This document shows, piece after piece, positions 17,503 through 26,459 of a DNA stretch of 64,000 nt. The position numbers and the translations under genes were made by a program. Source of the DNA: Gammaproteobacteria bacterium (GTDB lineage Bacteria; Pseudomonadota; Gammaproteobacteria; Steroidobacterales; Rariloculaceae). Below the pieces are notes generated by a model. The model did not search any database and was not told where the DNA came from. It saw nothing but the letters and a program-made list of their open reading frames with translations. Location: positions 1 through 64,000 of the forward strand of contig PKRJ01000008.1 of NCBI GenBank assembly GCA_017577365.1, read 5' to 3'. Each line of letters starts with the position of its first letter. Within the stretch, counting starts at the first letter, position 1.

Positions 17503-18546
17503 ATGTTAAAGAGCTTTCTCGGGTATTTCTCGAACGACATGTCCATCGACCTCGGGACGGCGAATACGCTGATCTACGTCCGAGGCCGCGGGATCGTACT
17601 GAACGAGCCTTCCGTCGTCGCGATTCGTGAAGAGCCTGGGCGAGGCGGTAAGGTGCTCGAGGCCGTCGGCACCGAAGCGAAGAATATGCTCGGGCGCACG
17701 CCGGGGCACATCACCGCGATCCGGCCGTTGAAGGACGGCGTCATCGCCGACTTCAACGTCACCGAGAAGATGCTCCAGTACTTTATCAAGAAGGCGCACG
17801 GTTCGCGCTACTTCAGACCGAGCCCGCGTGTACTTATATGTGTCCCGTACGGCTCGACGCAGGTCGAGCGTCGGGCGATCCGCGAATCCGCCGAAGGTGC
17901 CGGTGCGCGGAAGGTCTATCTCGTCGAAGAGCCGATGGCGGCGGCGATGGGGGCCGGCATGCCGGTCCACGAGGCGCGCGGCTCGATGGTGCTCGATATC
18001 GGCGGCGGAACGTCCGAGGTCGCGGTGATCTCGCTGAACGGCATCGTCTATGCCGCGTCGGTCCGGATCGGCGGAGACCGCTTCGACGAGGCGATCACGA
18101 ACTACGTGCGGCGGAACTACGGCATCCTGATCGGCGAGGCGACGGCCGAGCGCATCAAGCACGAGATCGGCTCGGCCTATCCCGGCCGGGAGGTCAAGGA
18201 GATCTCGGTCAAAGGCCGAAACCTCTCCGAAGGCGTCCCGCGTGCGTTCACGTTGAACAGCAACGAGATCCTGGAAGCGCTACAGGAGCCCTTGCAAGGG
18301 ATCGTGGGAGCGGTCAAAGTCGCGCTCGAGCAGACGCCGCCGGAGCTCGGCGCCGACGTCGCGGAGCGCGGCATCGTGCTGACCGGCGGCGGGGCGCTTC
18401 TGACCGACATCGACAAGCTGCTCACCGAGGAGACCGGCTTGCCGGTGGTCGTGGCCGACGATCCGCTGACCTGCGTCGCGCGGGGCGGCGGGCGAATTCT
18501 GGAGCTGTTGGACGAGTACGGGCCGGGCGCGTTCGCAGTGGAGTGA
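17503..18546 (+). CDS. mreB: Rod shape-determining actin MreB
   Basis: A bacterial actin that forms membrane-associated filaments guiding side-wall growth. At 347 residues it is full length, with actin-fold motifs DLGTANTLIYVRGRGIVLNE (phosphate 1), VLDIGGGTSEVAVISLNGIV (phosphate 2) and GIVLTGGGALLTDIDKLL (adenosine). The N-terminus MLKSFLGYFSNDMSIDLG fits gammaproteobacterial MreB, including the membrane-binding start. First of the mreBCD-mrdA-rodA-mltB-rlpA-dacA-ybeD-lipB run. Confidence 0.98.
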   Translation: MLKSFLGYFSNDMSIDLGTANTLIYVRGRGIVLNEPSVVAIREEPGRGGKVLEAVGTEAKNMLGRTPGHITAIRPLKDGVIADFNVTEKMLQYFIKKAHGSRYFRPSPRVLICVPYGSTQVERRAIRESAEGAGARKVYLVEEPMAAAMGAGMPVHEARGSMVLDIGGGTSEVAVISLNGIVYAASVRIGGDRFDEAITNYVRRNYGILIGEATAERIKHEIGSAYPGREVKEISVKGRNLSEGVPRAFTLNSNEILEALQEPLQGIVGAVKVALEQTPPELGADVAERGIVLTGGGALLTDIDKLLTEETGLPVVVADDPLTCVARGGGRILELLDEYGPGAFAVE

Positions 18547-18641
18547 GCGGCCGCCGAGGAGTGGGCTGAGCAGAAGCGGGCCTGGGCCCGGCAACGAACA
18601 AGGGACCCTCGGGGGGGAGCTGCATCGCGGCGGCAGCGAGA

Positions 18642-19643
18642 ATGGGCGCTCCAGGCAAAGCATCGACGGGTATCGGACGCGGCGGCTCGCTCGGGGTCCG
18701 CTGCCTCCTGCTCTCGATCGTCGCGTGCACGGCGATGGTCGTCGATCGACGCACCCCCTACCTCGAACCGGTCCGCGACGCGCTTTCGCTCGTCGTCTAT
18801 CCCGTGCAGCTCGCGGTCGATACCCCGTCTCGAGCGTGGCGCTGGGCTTCGGAATCCCTCGCCGAGCGCGCCGCGTTGCTCGAGGAAAACCGCCGTCTCA
18901 AGCGTGAGCTGCTCTACTCGAGCGCCCGACTCCAGCGGCTCGAAGCGCTCGAAGCCGAGAACGCGCGGCTGCGCGAGCTGCTCGATTCGACCGCCCAGAT
19001 CACGGATCGCGTGCTCGTCGCCGAGATCCTCGCGGTCGACCTCGATCCGTATCGGCAGCGTTTCATGGTGAACCGCGGCTCGCTCGACGGCGCCTACGTC
19101 GGTCAGGCGTTGCTCGATGCCAACGGGATCGTCGGTCAGCTCGTCGACGTGTCGCCGATGACCGCCGAAGCCGTGCTGATCACCGATGCCGACCACGCCG
19201 TGCCGGTCGTCGTCAACCGCAACGGCCTGCGCACGATCGCGGTCGGGACGGGCGATGCCGGCCGTCTCCGTCTGCCGTATTTGACGAACAGCGCCGACAT
19301 CGAGGTCGGCGACCTTCTGCTCTCGTCCGGCCTCGGCGGCGTCTTCCCGGCCGGCTATCCGGTGGGACGGGTCATCGAGGTGCGGCGCCGGCCGGGGCAA
19401 TCGTTCGCCGACGTGATCGCCGAGCCCGCCGCGGCGCTCGACCGCGACCGCGAGGTGCTGCTCGTGTGGACGAACGACGACGTGACCGGGCTCGCCGACG
19501 CGCGACCCGCGGGCCGCCTGCGCGCTCGAGTCGCCGCGCCGCCGGCCGACGCGGCCGAGCCGGACGGCGACGGCGCGTCGCCCGATGCGCCGTCCGAGGT
19601 CGAGACCGACGCACGCGTCGCGGACGTCAGGAGCGAGCCGTGA
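18642..19643 (+). CDS. mreC: Cell shape protein MreC
   Basis: MreC is a periplasmic protein, anchored by one N-terminal membrane span, that links MreB to the PBP2-RodA wall synthase. The 333 residues show the span (LGVRCLLLSIVACTAMVV), then a coiled coil with ENRRLKRELLYSSARLQRLE. The beta-rich core follows, with MVNRGSLDGAYVGQALLDAN and GLGGVFPAGYPVGRVIEV. The tail after about residue 285 is Ala/Asp-rich and probably disordered. The gap to mreB is 95 bases; the stop overlaps mreD. Confidence 0.94.
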   Translation: MGAPGKASTGIGRGGSLGVRCLLLSIVACTAMVVDRRTPYLEPVRDALSLVVYPVQLAVDTPSRAWRWASESLAERAALLEENRRLKRELLYSSARLQRLEALEAENARLRELLDSTAQITDRVLVAEILAVDLDPYRQRFMVNRGSLDGAYVGQALLDANGIVGQLVDVSPMTAEAVLITDADHAVPVVVNRNGLRTIAVGTGDAGRLRLPYLTNSADIEVGDLLLSSGLGGVFPAGYPVGRVIEVRRRPGQSFADVIAEPAAALDRDREVLLVWTNDDVTGLADARPAGRLRARVAAPPADAAEPDGDGASPDAPSEVETDARVADVRSEP

Positions 19644-20110
19644 GATTCGCGCCGATCCTGACGCTGCTCCTCGCCATCGTGCTCGCCGCGATGCCGCTGC
19701 CCGGTGCGGTCGCCCAGTTCAAGCCGGACTGGGTCGCGGTGACGATGATCTTCTGGGCGCTGGCTTCGCCGCCCGCTTTCGGGCTTGTGACGGCCCTCGT
19801 CGTCGGCCTCATGCTCGATGTGCTATCGGGTGCGTTGCTCGGACAGCACGGGTTCGGCCTGATGCTCATCGTCTATCTGTGTCGCAAGTTCCGGCCGCGG
19901 CTGCGCGCCTTCCCTGCGCTGCAGTCGACGCTCGTCGTGGCCGCGCTGCTCGCGTTGAACGAGTTCCTGCTGCTCTGGATCGACGGCGTATCGGGCCGGA
20001 CCGTGCCGATCGGCGAGCGCTGGGGACCCGTCGCGAGCGGCACGCTGCTTTGGCTTCTCGTGTGGTCGACGTTCGATCACGGCAGCGAGCAAGCGCCGGC
20101 GAGGCTCTGA
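19640..20110 (+). CDS. mreD: Cell shape protein MreD
   Basis: A 156-residue integral membrane protein with about five hydrophobic segments (from RFAPILTLLLAIVLAAMPL to GTLLWLLVWSTF). It contains the MreD markers FKPDWVAVTMIFWALASP and GLMLDVLSGALLGQHGFGL. It starts at a GTG overlapping the mreC stop by four bases, with CAGGAG upstream. The frame is open further upstream, but that part overlaps mreC and has no hydrophobic character. Confidence 0.92.
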   Translation: MRFAPILTLLLAIVLAAMPLPGAVAQFKPDWVAVTMIFWALASPPAFGLVTALVVGLMLDVLSGALLGQHGFGLMLIVYLCRKFRPRLRAFPALQSTLVVAALLALNEFLLLWIDGVSGRTVPIGERWGPVASGTLLWLLVWSTFDHGSEQAPARL

Positions 20111-20116
20111 GTCGCG

Positions 20117-22045
20117 ATGCCGAAGCGATCCCCGACACTCAAGGACCACTGGCGCGAGCAGCGGCTGTTCCTCTCGCGCGTCGCCGCTTCAGCCGTCGTC
20201 GTGCTGCTCCTGACCGCGGTGCTCGTCGGGCGTCTCGTTCAGCTTCAGGTCTTCGACTACCAGCGTTTCAGCGAGCTTTCGCAGGACAACCGGCTGCGCA
20301 TCGAGCCGCTGCCGCCGACGCGCGGGCTGATCTACGACCGTAACGGCGTCGTGATCGCCGAGAACCTGCCGACGTGGCAGCTCGTCGCGATCCCGGAGCA
20401 GATCGCCGACCTCGACGCCGTGCTGCGCGACCTCGCCGCGCTCGGGCTCGTCGACGAGGGCGAGCACCAGACGCTCGTGGATCTGATCCGCTCGCATCGC
20501 GGCTTCGAGCGCGTGAAGCTGCGCAACCTGACGGAGGCCGAGGCGGCGCGCTTCGCCGTGCGCCGGCACCGATTCCCCGGCATCGACATTCAGGAAGGCC
20601 TCGTCCGCTACTACCCGTTCGGGCCCGCGAGCGCGCACGCGGTCGGCTACGTCGGCAGCATCAGCCAGTCCGATCTCGAGCGCATCGACCGGCGCAACTA
20701 CGCGGGCACGTCGCATATCGGCAAGACGGGCATCGAACGGACCTACGAGGACGTGCTGCATGGCGAGGTCGGCTACCGCCAGCAGGTCGTCAATGCGCGC
20801 GGGCGCGTGCTGCTCGATCCGGCGGAAGAGGAAGGCGCGGTCGCGGGGCTCGAGACGAAGTGGCCCGTGCCGGGCCGCAACGTCGTGTTGTCGCTCGACA
20901 TGCGTCTTCAGCTCGCGACGTACGAGGCACTGCTCGGCTCGCGCGGCGCGGCCGTCGCGATCGACCCGCGCAACGGCGACGTCCTGGCGCTCGTCAGCGT
21001 GCCGGCCTTCGATCCGAACAGGCTGGCCGCCGGGCTCTCGCGCTCGGACTTCGCCGCGCTTCAGGCCGACAACGACCGTCCGCTCTTCAATCGCGCGCTG
21101 GCCGGCCGTTATCCGCCGGGATCGACGATCAAGCCGTTCTTGGGCTTCGCCGCGCTGCATTACGAGAAACGGACGGAGCACGATCGCACGTATTGCCCCG
21201 GGTTCTTCCGTCTGCCGGGCAACACGCACCGTTATCGGGACTGGCGGCCGCAGGGTCACGGCAGCCTCGATCTGCGCGACGCGATCGTGCAGTCCTGCGA
21301 CGTCTACTTCTATCAGCTCGCGGTCGACCTCGGCATCGAGCGGATGGCGGGCACGCTGCTCTCCTTCGGCTTCGGGCCGCCGACCGGAATCGACATCAAC
21401 GGCGAGATCGGCGGCGTCGTCCCCTCGCCCGAATGGAAGCGCGCGCAGCCGCAGTTCAAGCGCCCGGAGGACAAGGTCTGGTTCCCCGGCGAGACCGTCA
21501 TCGCGGGCATCGGCCAAGGCTACATGCTCGTCACGCCGCTGCAGCTCGCGCACGCGACCGCGACGCTCGCCGCCCGCGGCGCACGCTTCCGCCCGCGCCT
21601 GATGATCGGCACGGAGGACACGTTCGAGGGCCGCTTCACGTACGTCGAGCCGGAACCGCTGCCGTCGGTCGAGATGGACGACGCCGATTGGGAGATCGTG
21701 AACGATGCGATGATCGGCGTGACGCGCGACCCGCGCGGCACGGCCCGCACGCCGCTCGCCGGCACCGACTATGTCGTCGCCGGCAAGACCGGCACGTCGC
21801 AAGTCTTCACGGTCGCGCAAGAAGCGAAGTACAACGAGGAAGAGATCGACGAGCGCTTGCGCGACCACGGCCTTTTCATCGCGTACGCTCCCGCGGAGTC
21901 GCCGGAGATCGCGGTCGCGGTCGTCGTCGAGAACGGCGGCGGCGGCAGCCGGGCGGCCGCGCCGGTCGCGCGCAAGATCCTCGACGCGTACTTCGCGGCG
22001 CGGGGAACGGGTGTTGTCGAGGACTATGTCGCTCTCCAGCGTTGA
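20117..22045 (+). CDS. mrdA: Penicillin-binding protein 2 (elongation transpeptidase)
   Basis: PBP2 crosslinks peptidoglycan during side-wall elongation together with RodA. The 642 residues carry an N-terminal membrane span (VAASAVVVLLLTAVLVGRLV) and a pedestal domain (YVGSISQSDLERIDRRNYAG, HIGKTGIERTYEDVLHGEVG). The transpeptidase domain has the active serine in YPPGSTIKPF (SxxK), the second motif SCD in IVQSCDVYFYQLAVDLG and KTG in VAGKTGTSQVF. It starts seven bases after mreD. The 3' end overlaps rodA by 20 bases. Confidence 0.97.
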   Translation: MPKRSPTLKDHWREQRLFLSRVAASAVVVLLLTAVLVGRLVQLQVFDYQRFSELSQDNRLRIEPLPPTRGLIYDRNGVVIAENLPTWQLVAIPEQIADLDAVLRDLAALGLVDEGEHQTLVDLIRSHRGFERVKLRNLTEAEAARFAVRRHRFPGIDIQEGLVRYYPFGPASAHAVGYVGSISQSDLERIDRRNYAGTSHIGKTGIERTYEDVLHGEVGYRQQVVNARGRVLLDPAEEEGAVAGLETKWPVPGRNVVLSLDMRLQLATYEALLGSRGAAVAIDPRNGDVLALVSVPAFDPNRLAAGLSRSDFAALQADNDRPLFNRALAGRYPPGSTIKPFLGFAALHYEKRTEHDRTYCPGFFRLPGNTHRYRDWRPQGHGSLDLRDAIVQSCDVYFYQLAVDLGIERMAGTLLSFGFGPPTGIDINGEIGGVVPSPEWKRAQPQFKRPEDKVWFPGETVIAGIGQGYMLVTPLQLAHATATLAARGARFRPRLMIGTEDTFEGRFTYVEPEPLPSVEMDDADWEIVNDAMIGVTRDPRGTARTPLAGTDYVVAGKTGTSQVFTVAQEAKYNEEEIDERLRDHGLFIAYAPAESPEIAVAVVVENGGGGSRAAAPVARKILDAYFAARGTGVVEDYVALQR

Positions 22046-23159
22046 GTGGGGCGCGAAGCCTCGTAAGGCACTCGGCGCTCCGGGGCTCGGCAAGCTCGTC
22101 GTCGACCTGCCGCTGCTGCTGACGCTGATCGCCGTCACCGCCTTCGGGCTCGTCGTGCTCTACAGCGCCGCGGGCGAGGATCTCGGCCGGGTCGCGCGGC
22201 AAGGCGTGCGCGCCGCGCTCGGCTTCGCCGCGTTCTTCGTCATGGCGCAGATCCAGCCGCGCTATTTCAGGATCTGGTCGCCGTGGCTGTATTGCGTCGT
22301 GCTCGGCCTGCTGCTCGCGGTCGCCGTCGAAGGGGAGATCAGCCAGGGCGCACAGCGCTGGCTCGACATCGGCATCGTGCGTTTCCAGCCTTCCGAGCTC
22401 ATGAAGCTCGCCGCGCCGATGATGGTCGCGTGGTTCCTGCACGACCGCACGCTGCCGCCGAGCCTGCCGCAGCTCGTCGTCGTCGTGCTGATCGTCCTCG
22501 TGCCCGCGGTCTTGATCGCGCGCCAGCCCGATCTCGGCACGGCGCTCCTCGTCGTCGCCGCCGGCGGGCTCGTCGTGCTGCTCTCGGGTATCACCGTCCG
22601 CTTGATCCTGGCGAGCATCGGCGTGGCGCTCGCGTTCGCGCCCGTTCTGTGGATCGCGATGCACGACTATCAGCGCGCGCGCGTGCTGACGTTCCTGAAT
22701 CCGGAATCCGACCCGCTCGGCGCGGGCTACAACATCATCCAGTCGAAGATCGCGATCGGGTCGGGGCATCTGTTCGGCAAAGGCTGGCTCAACGGCACGC
22801 AGGCTCATCTCGAGTTCCTTCCCGAGCGCTCGACGGATTTCATCTTCGCCGTGATGGCGGAAGAGTTCGGTCTCTTCGGCGTCGTGCTGCTCTTGATTCT
22901 GTATCTCGTGCTCGTCGGACGTGGGCTCTACATCGCGATTCAGGCGCAGGACACGTACACGCGCCTGCTCGCGGGCTCGTTGAGCCTGACCTTCTTCGTT
23001 TACGTGTTCGTGAACGCCGGCATGGTCTCGGGCATCCTGCCCGTCGTCGGCGTGCCGCTGCCGTTGGTGAGCGCCGGCGGCACCTCGATGGTGACCCTGA
23101 TGGGGTGTTTCGGTATCCTCGCGGCCATTCACGGCCACAGAAAGTTGCTGCCGGCATGA
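22026..23159 (+). CDS. mrdB: RodA peptidoglycan glycosyltransferase (SEDS family)
   Basis: RodA polymerises glycan strands from lipid II as partner of PBP2. From the ATG inside the mrdA end, the protein is 377 residues with about ten membrane spans. SEDS markers are FQPSELMKLAAPMMVAWFL, ARQPDLGTALLVVAAGG, the catalytic-loop region SKIAIGSGHLFGKGWLNGTQ, EFLPERSTDFIFAVMAEEFG and the C-terminal PLPLVSAGGTSMVT. Overlaps with mrdA (20 bases) and mltB (4 bases) indicate coupled translation. Confidence 0.96.
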   Translation: MSLSSVEWGAKPRKALGAPGLGKLVVDLPLLLTLIAVTAFGLVVLYSAAGEDLGRVARQGVRAALGFAAFFVMAQIQPRYFRIWSPWLYCVVLGLLLAVAVEGEISQGAQRWLDIGIVRFQPSELMKLAAPMMVAWFLHDRTLPPSLPQLVVVVLIVLVPAVLIARQPDLGTALLVVAAGGLVVLLSGITVRLILASIGVALAFAPVLWIAMHDYQRARVLTFLNPESDPLGAGYNIIQSKIAIGSGHLFGKGWLNGTQAHLEFLPERSTDFIFAVMAEEFGLFGVVLLLILYLVLVGRGLYIAIQAQDTYTRLLAGSLSLTFFVYVFVNAGMVSGILPVVGVPLPLVSAGGTSMVTLMGCFGILAAIHGHRKLLPA

Positions 23160-24175
23160 AGAAGTTCTCTTGCGGTCGTCGGTGCCTGCTGCTCGCCGCG
23201 GGCATGCTCGTCGCCGCGACCGGCCGCGCGGAGATCGACGCGGAAGCCGTCGAGCGCGCGAAACGCGATTTCGTCGCGCGGATGGTCTCGAAGCACGGCT
23301 TCGATGCGCAGGACGTCGAGCGGACGCTCGCGAAGGCCGAGATTCAAGAGAAGATTCTGGAGACGATCGCCCGGCCGGCCGAGCGCGTGTTGCCGTGGCA
23401 CGAGTACCGTGCGATCTTCCTCACGCCGGAGCGCATCGCCGCGGGCGTCGAGTTCTGGAACGCGCACGCCGACGATATCGCCGCGGCGAGCGAACGCTAC
23501 GGCGTGGCGCCGGAGATCGTCGTCGCGATTCTCGGCATCGAAACGTATTTCGGCCGACGGATGGGCAGCTGGCGCGTGCTCGACGCGCTCGCCACCCTCG
23601 CGTTCGCTTATCCGCCGCGCGCGAGCTTCTTCGCGTCCGAGCTCGAGTCGTTCCTGCTGCTCGGGCGCGAGGAGGGCATCGAGATTTTCGACCAGCTCGG
23701 CTCGTATGCCGGCGCGATGGGAGCGGGGCAGTTCATCCCGTCGAGCTTTCGCGCGTACGCCGTCGACGGTAACGGTGACGGCCGCCGCGACCTTTGGCAC
23801 GATCAGCAGGACATCCTCGCGAGCGTCGCGAACTACTTCAAGGCGCACGGCTGGAGAGAAGGCGGCCTCGTGGCCGAGCGCGTGGATATCGGCGACGGGT
23901 GGTCGGGACACGTGCCCGAGAACCAGATGGACTTGAACCACACGGTCGGGGCGCTGCGCCGCCTCGGCTACGTGTTGCCGGCCGATCGCGACGACGATAC
24001 GAAAGCGACCGTTCTCGGGCTCGAGGGGCCGAACGGCGAGACGGAGTACTGGGTCGGCTATCACAACTTTCGGGTGATCACGCGTTACAACAGGAGCGTG
24101 ATGTACGCGCTGGCCGCTCACGAGCTGAGCCGCGCGATCGCGGAGGAGTATCGCGAGGCGCGCGCCGAGCGTTAG
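23156..24175 (+). CDS. mltB: Lytic murein transglycosylase B
   Basis: Cleaves peptidoglycan glycan strands, leaving 1,6-anhydroMurNAc ends. The 339 residues start at the ATG overlapping the rodA stop. The signal sequence (CLLLAAGMLVAATGRA) lacks a clear lipobox, so it may be a soluble periplasmic form. The catalytic Glu lies in VVAILGIETYFGRRMGSWRV. AGAMGAGQFIPSSFRAYAVD and DGRRDLWHDQQDILASVANY are MltB-family segments. An enzyme that opens the wall in the same operon as the elongation synthase fits wall growth. Confidence 0.95.
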   Translation: MKKFSCGRRCLLLAAGMLVAATGRAEIDAEAVERAKRDFVARMVSKHGFDAQDVERTLAKAEIQEKILETIARPAERVLPWHEYRAIFLTPERIAAGVEFWNAHADDIAAASERYGVAPEIVVAILGIETYFGRRMGSWRVLDALATLAFAYPPRASFFASELESFLLLGREEGIEIFDQLGSYAGAMGAGQFIPSSFRAYAVDGNGDGRRDLWHDQQDILASVANYFKAHGWREGGLVAERVDIGDGWSGHVPENQMDLNHTVGALRRLGYVLPADRDDDTKATVLGLEGPNGETEYWVGYHNFRVITRYNRSVMYALAAHELSRAIAEEYREARAER

Positions 24176-24209
24176 CGGCGCCTCGCGTCGGAGAGGGAGA
24201 GCTTCAGGC

Positions 24210-25019
24210 TTGAACGGAACGACGCGACGACTCGGCACGGCCGCGCTGTGTCTGCTGCTAGCCTCGATACAGTTCGGATGCGCTTCGACGCCGCGGGGCG
24301 GGGCCTCCGCGGGATCGGCGACCGAGCGCAGCCCACACGGTAATCCGCCGTTCTACGAGGTCTTCGGCCGCCGCTACTACGTGCTCGACTCGGCGGAAGG
24401 CTACGTCGAGCGCGGCATCGCGTCGTGGTACGGGCGCGAGTTCCATCGCCGCAGAACGTCGAGCGGCGAGATGTACGACATGCACGCGATGACCGCGGCG
24501 CACAAGACGCTGCCGCTGCCGACCTGGGTGGAGGTCACGAATCTCGAGAACGGCCGAAAAGTGATCGTGAAGGTGAACGATCGGGGGCCGTTCGTCGGCG
24601 ATCGAATCATCGATCTGTCGTATGCCGCGGCGAACGCGCTCGACATGGTGCGCGCCGGGACGGCGCGCGTCGAGGTGCGGGCGATCGACATGCCCGCCAG
24701 TGCCGAGCCCGCCGGACGCCGCGCGGCGCGAGCCGCGCGGCGCGGCACGGCCGAGCGAGTGGCGAACGTAGGGAACGCGGGCGCGCGGCGGACCGATGCG
24801 CTGTTCATCCAGGTCGGCGCGTTCTCCGAGCCCGCGAACGCCGAGAAGCTCGTCGAGCGGCTCAGGCGGAGCGGCTTCGACAACGTCTTCGTCGTGTCCG
24901 ACGATTCGCTGCACCGCGTTCGAGTCGGACCGTTCCACGACGTCGCCGACTACGATCGCGCGACCGACGGGTTACGCCGCTCGGGGATCGGCGACATGCG
25001 CCTCGTCATCGAGCCTTGA
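24210..25019 (+). CDS. rlpA: RlpA lytic transglycosylase lipoprotein with SPOR domain
   Basis: RlpA cuts glycan strands that lack stem peptides, at the division septum or side wall. The TTG start gives 269 residues with a signal and likely lipid-modified Cys in SIQFGCAS. The double-psi beta-barrel (GIASWYGREFHRRRTSSGE to TARVEVRAIDM) keeps the residues equivalent to the P. aeruginosa catalytic set Glu, Asp and His in SGEMYDMHAMTAAHKTLP. The C-terminal SPOR domain (LFIQVGAFSEPANAEKLVER to the end) binds denuded glycan. It lies three bases before dacA. Confidence 0.95.
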   Translation: MNGTTRRLGTAALCLLLASIQFGCASTPRGGASAGSATERSPHGNPPFYEVFGRRYYVLDSAEGYVERGIASWYGREFHRRRTSSGEMYDMHAMTAAHKTLPLPTWVEVTNLENGRKVIVKVNDRGPFVGDRIIDLSYAAANALDMVRAGTARVEVRAIDMPASAEPAGRRAARAARRGTAERVANVGNAGARRTDALFIQVGAFSEPANAEKLVERLRRSGFDNVFVVSDDSLHRVRVGPFHDVADYDRATDGLRRSGIGDMRLVIEP

Positions 25020-25021
25020 GT

Positions 25022-26200
25022 GTGCGGGCCTCGAAGCGCTCCGTGCGGGATCGAGCGGTCTGCGCGGCCGTCGTGCTGCTCGCGGCGCTCGCCGCGTCGC
25101 TCGCGCGCGCGTCGACCGTCGTAGCGGTCCCCGAGCCGCCGCAGGTGCCGGCCGGGGCCTTTATCCTGCTCGACCACGTCACCGGCACGGTGCTCGCCGA
25201 GCACGACGCGGACGTGCCGCGCCCACCGGCGAGCCTCACGAAGCTGATGACCGCCTATCTCGCGTTCGAGGCCCTCGAGCGCGGCGAGATGACGCTCGAC
25301 GAGCAGGTCGTCGTGAGCAAGAAGGCCTGGCGGATGGGCGGCTCGCGCATGTTCATCGAGGTCGGCAACGAGGTCGCGGTCGAGGATCTGCTGCGCGGGC
25401 TGATCGTGCAGTCCGGCAACGATGCCGCGGTCGCGCTCGCCGAGCGCATCGCGGGCTCGGAGGAGGCCTTCGTCGCGCTGATGAACGAGAGAGCGGCGTC
25501 GCTCGGCATGGCGTCGACGACGTTCCGCAACAGCACGGGTCTTCCCGCCGCGGGTCACGTCAGCACGGCGCGCGATCTCGCCGTGCTGTCGCGGGCGATC
25601 CTCGCCGATTTCCCGGAATTTCGGCCGCTCTTCGCGGAGACGGAGTTCACCTACAACGGGATTCGCCAGTACAACCGCAATCGCCTGCTCCGCTACGACG
25701 ACTCCGTCGACGGTCTGAAGACCGGCTATACGTCGACCGCGGGCTATTGCGTGGCGCTGACCGCGGAACGCGACGGCATGCGTCTCGTCGCGGTCGTGCT
25801 CGGCGCGGAGACGGCCGCCGCGCGCCGGGCTGCCGGCCGCGCGCTGCTCGACTACGGATTCGAGACGTTCGAGACGCGCAGGCTGTTCGCGAAAGGGGAA
25901 CCGATTCGAGCGGCGAAGGTCTGGATGGGTGAGGTCGACAGCGCGCCGCTCGGTGTTGCATGGGATTTGCACGTCACGATCCCGCGCGGCGCTTACGACG
26001 CGCTCTCCGCGATCGTGAGCTTTCGAGACGGGCTCATCGCGCCGCTCGAAGCGGGTGCCGAGACCGGCACCTTGAGCGTCATGCTCGGCGGTCAGCTGCT
26101 GTCGGCCGCGCCCGTGGTCGTGCTCGAGCCGGTTTCCCTCGGCGATGCATGGACGCGGTTCAAGCACATGCTTCTCTTGCGGTACGGCGGCGATGAGTGA
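25022..26200 (+). CDS. dacA: D-alanyl-D-alanine carboxypeptidase (PBP5/6 type)
   Basis: Removes the terminal D-Ala from peptidoglycan stems. The GTG start two bases after rlpA gives 392 residues, with a signal ending near LARAS. The three serine penicillin-recognising motifs are intact: SLTK in PPASLTKLMTAY, SGN in VQSGNDAAVALAERI and KTG in VDGLKTGYTSTAG. The C-terminal beta domain and an amphipathic membrane anchor (DAWTRFKHMLLLRYGG) follow, as in PBP5. The stop overlaps ybeD by eight bases. Confidence 0.96.
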   Translation: MRASKRSVRDRAVCAAVVLLAALAASLARASTVVAVPEPPQVPAGAFILLDHVTGTVLAEHDADVPRPPASLTKLMTAYLAFEALERGEMTLDEQVVVSKKAWRMGGSRMFIEVGNEVAVEDLLRGLIVQSGNDAAVALAERIAGSEEAFVALMNERAASLGMASTTFRNSTGLPAAGHVSTARDLAVLSRAILADFPEFRPLFAETEFTYNGIRQYNRNRLLRYDDSVDGLKTGYTSTAGYCVALTAERDGMRLVAVVLGAETAAARRAAGRALLDYGFETFETRRLFAKGEPIRAAKVWMGEVDSAPLGVAWDLHVTIPRGAYDALSAIVSFRDGLIAPLEAGAETGTLSVMLGGQLLSAAPVVVLEPVSLGDAWTRFKHMLLLRYGGDE

Positions 26201-26459
26201 TGCCGAATCTCTGTTGACGTTTCCCTGCGATCTGCCGGTCAAGGTCTTCGGCCGCAACGTCGAGGCGTTCCGCCAAGCCGCGATCGCGATCGTGGAGCGG
26301 CATTGCGGCGAGATCGGCGCGGACCGCATCTCCGAGCAATTGAGCCGGCACGCGAGCTACGCGGCCCTCACGATCGTCGTGCACGCGGAAAGCCGGGCGC
26401 AGATGGACGCGCTCTATCGGGATCTGACCTCGAGCCCTGATATCCTCATGGCATTGTGA
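26193..26459 (+). CDS. ybeD: YbeD family (DUF493) protein
   Basis: An 88-residue ACT-like-fold protein found between dacA and lipB in most gammaproteobacteria. Family segments are LLTFPCDLPVKVFGRN near the start and SRHASYAALTIVVHAESRAQ with the C-terminal SSPDILMAL. Its biochemical role is not settled; the location hints at lipoate or wall metabolism. It overlaps both neighbours, so it is translated with them. Confidence 0.93.
   Translation: MSDAESLLTFPCDLPVKVFGRNVEAFRQAAIAIVERHCGEIGADRISEQLSRHASYAALTIVVHAESRAQMDALYRDLTSSPDILMAL

Noticed and set aside
20189..22138. 649-residue minus-strand frame
   Set aside because: Antisense to mrdA (PBP2), which has intact SxxK and KTG motifs. No recognisable domain.
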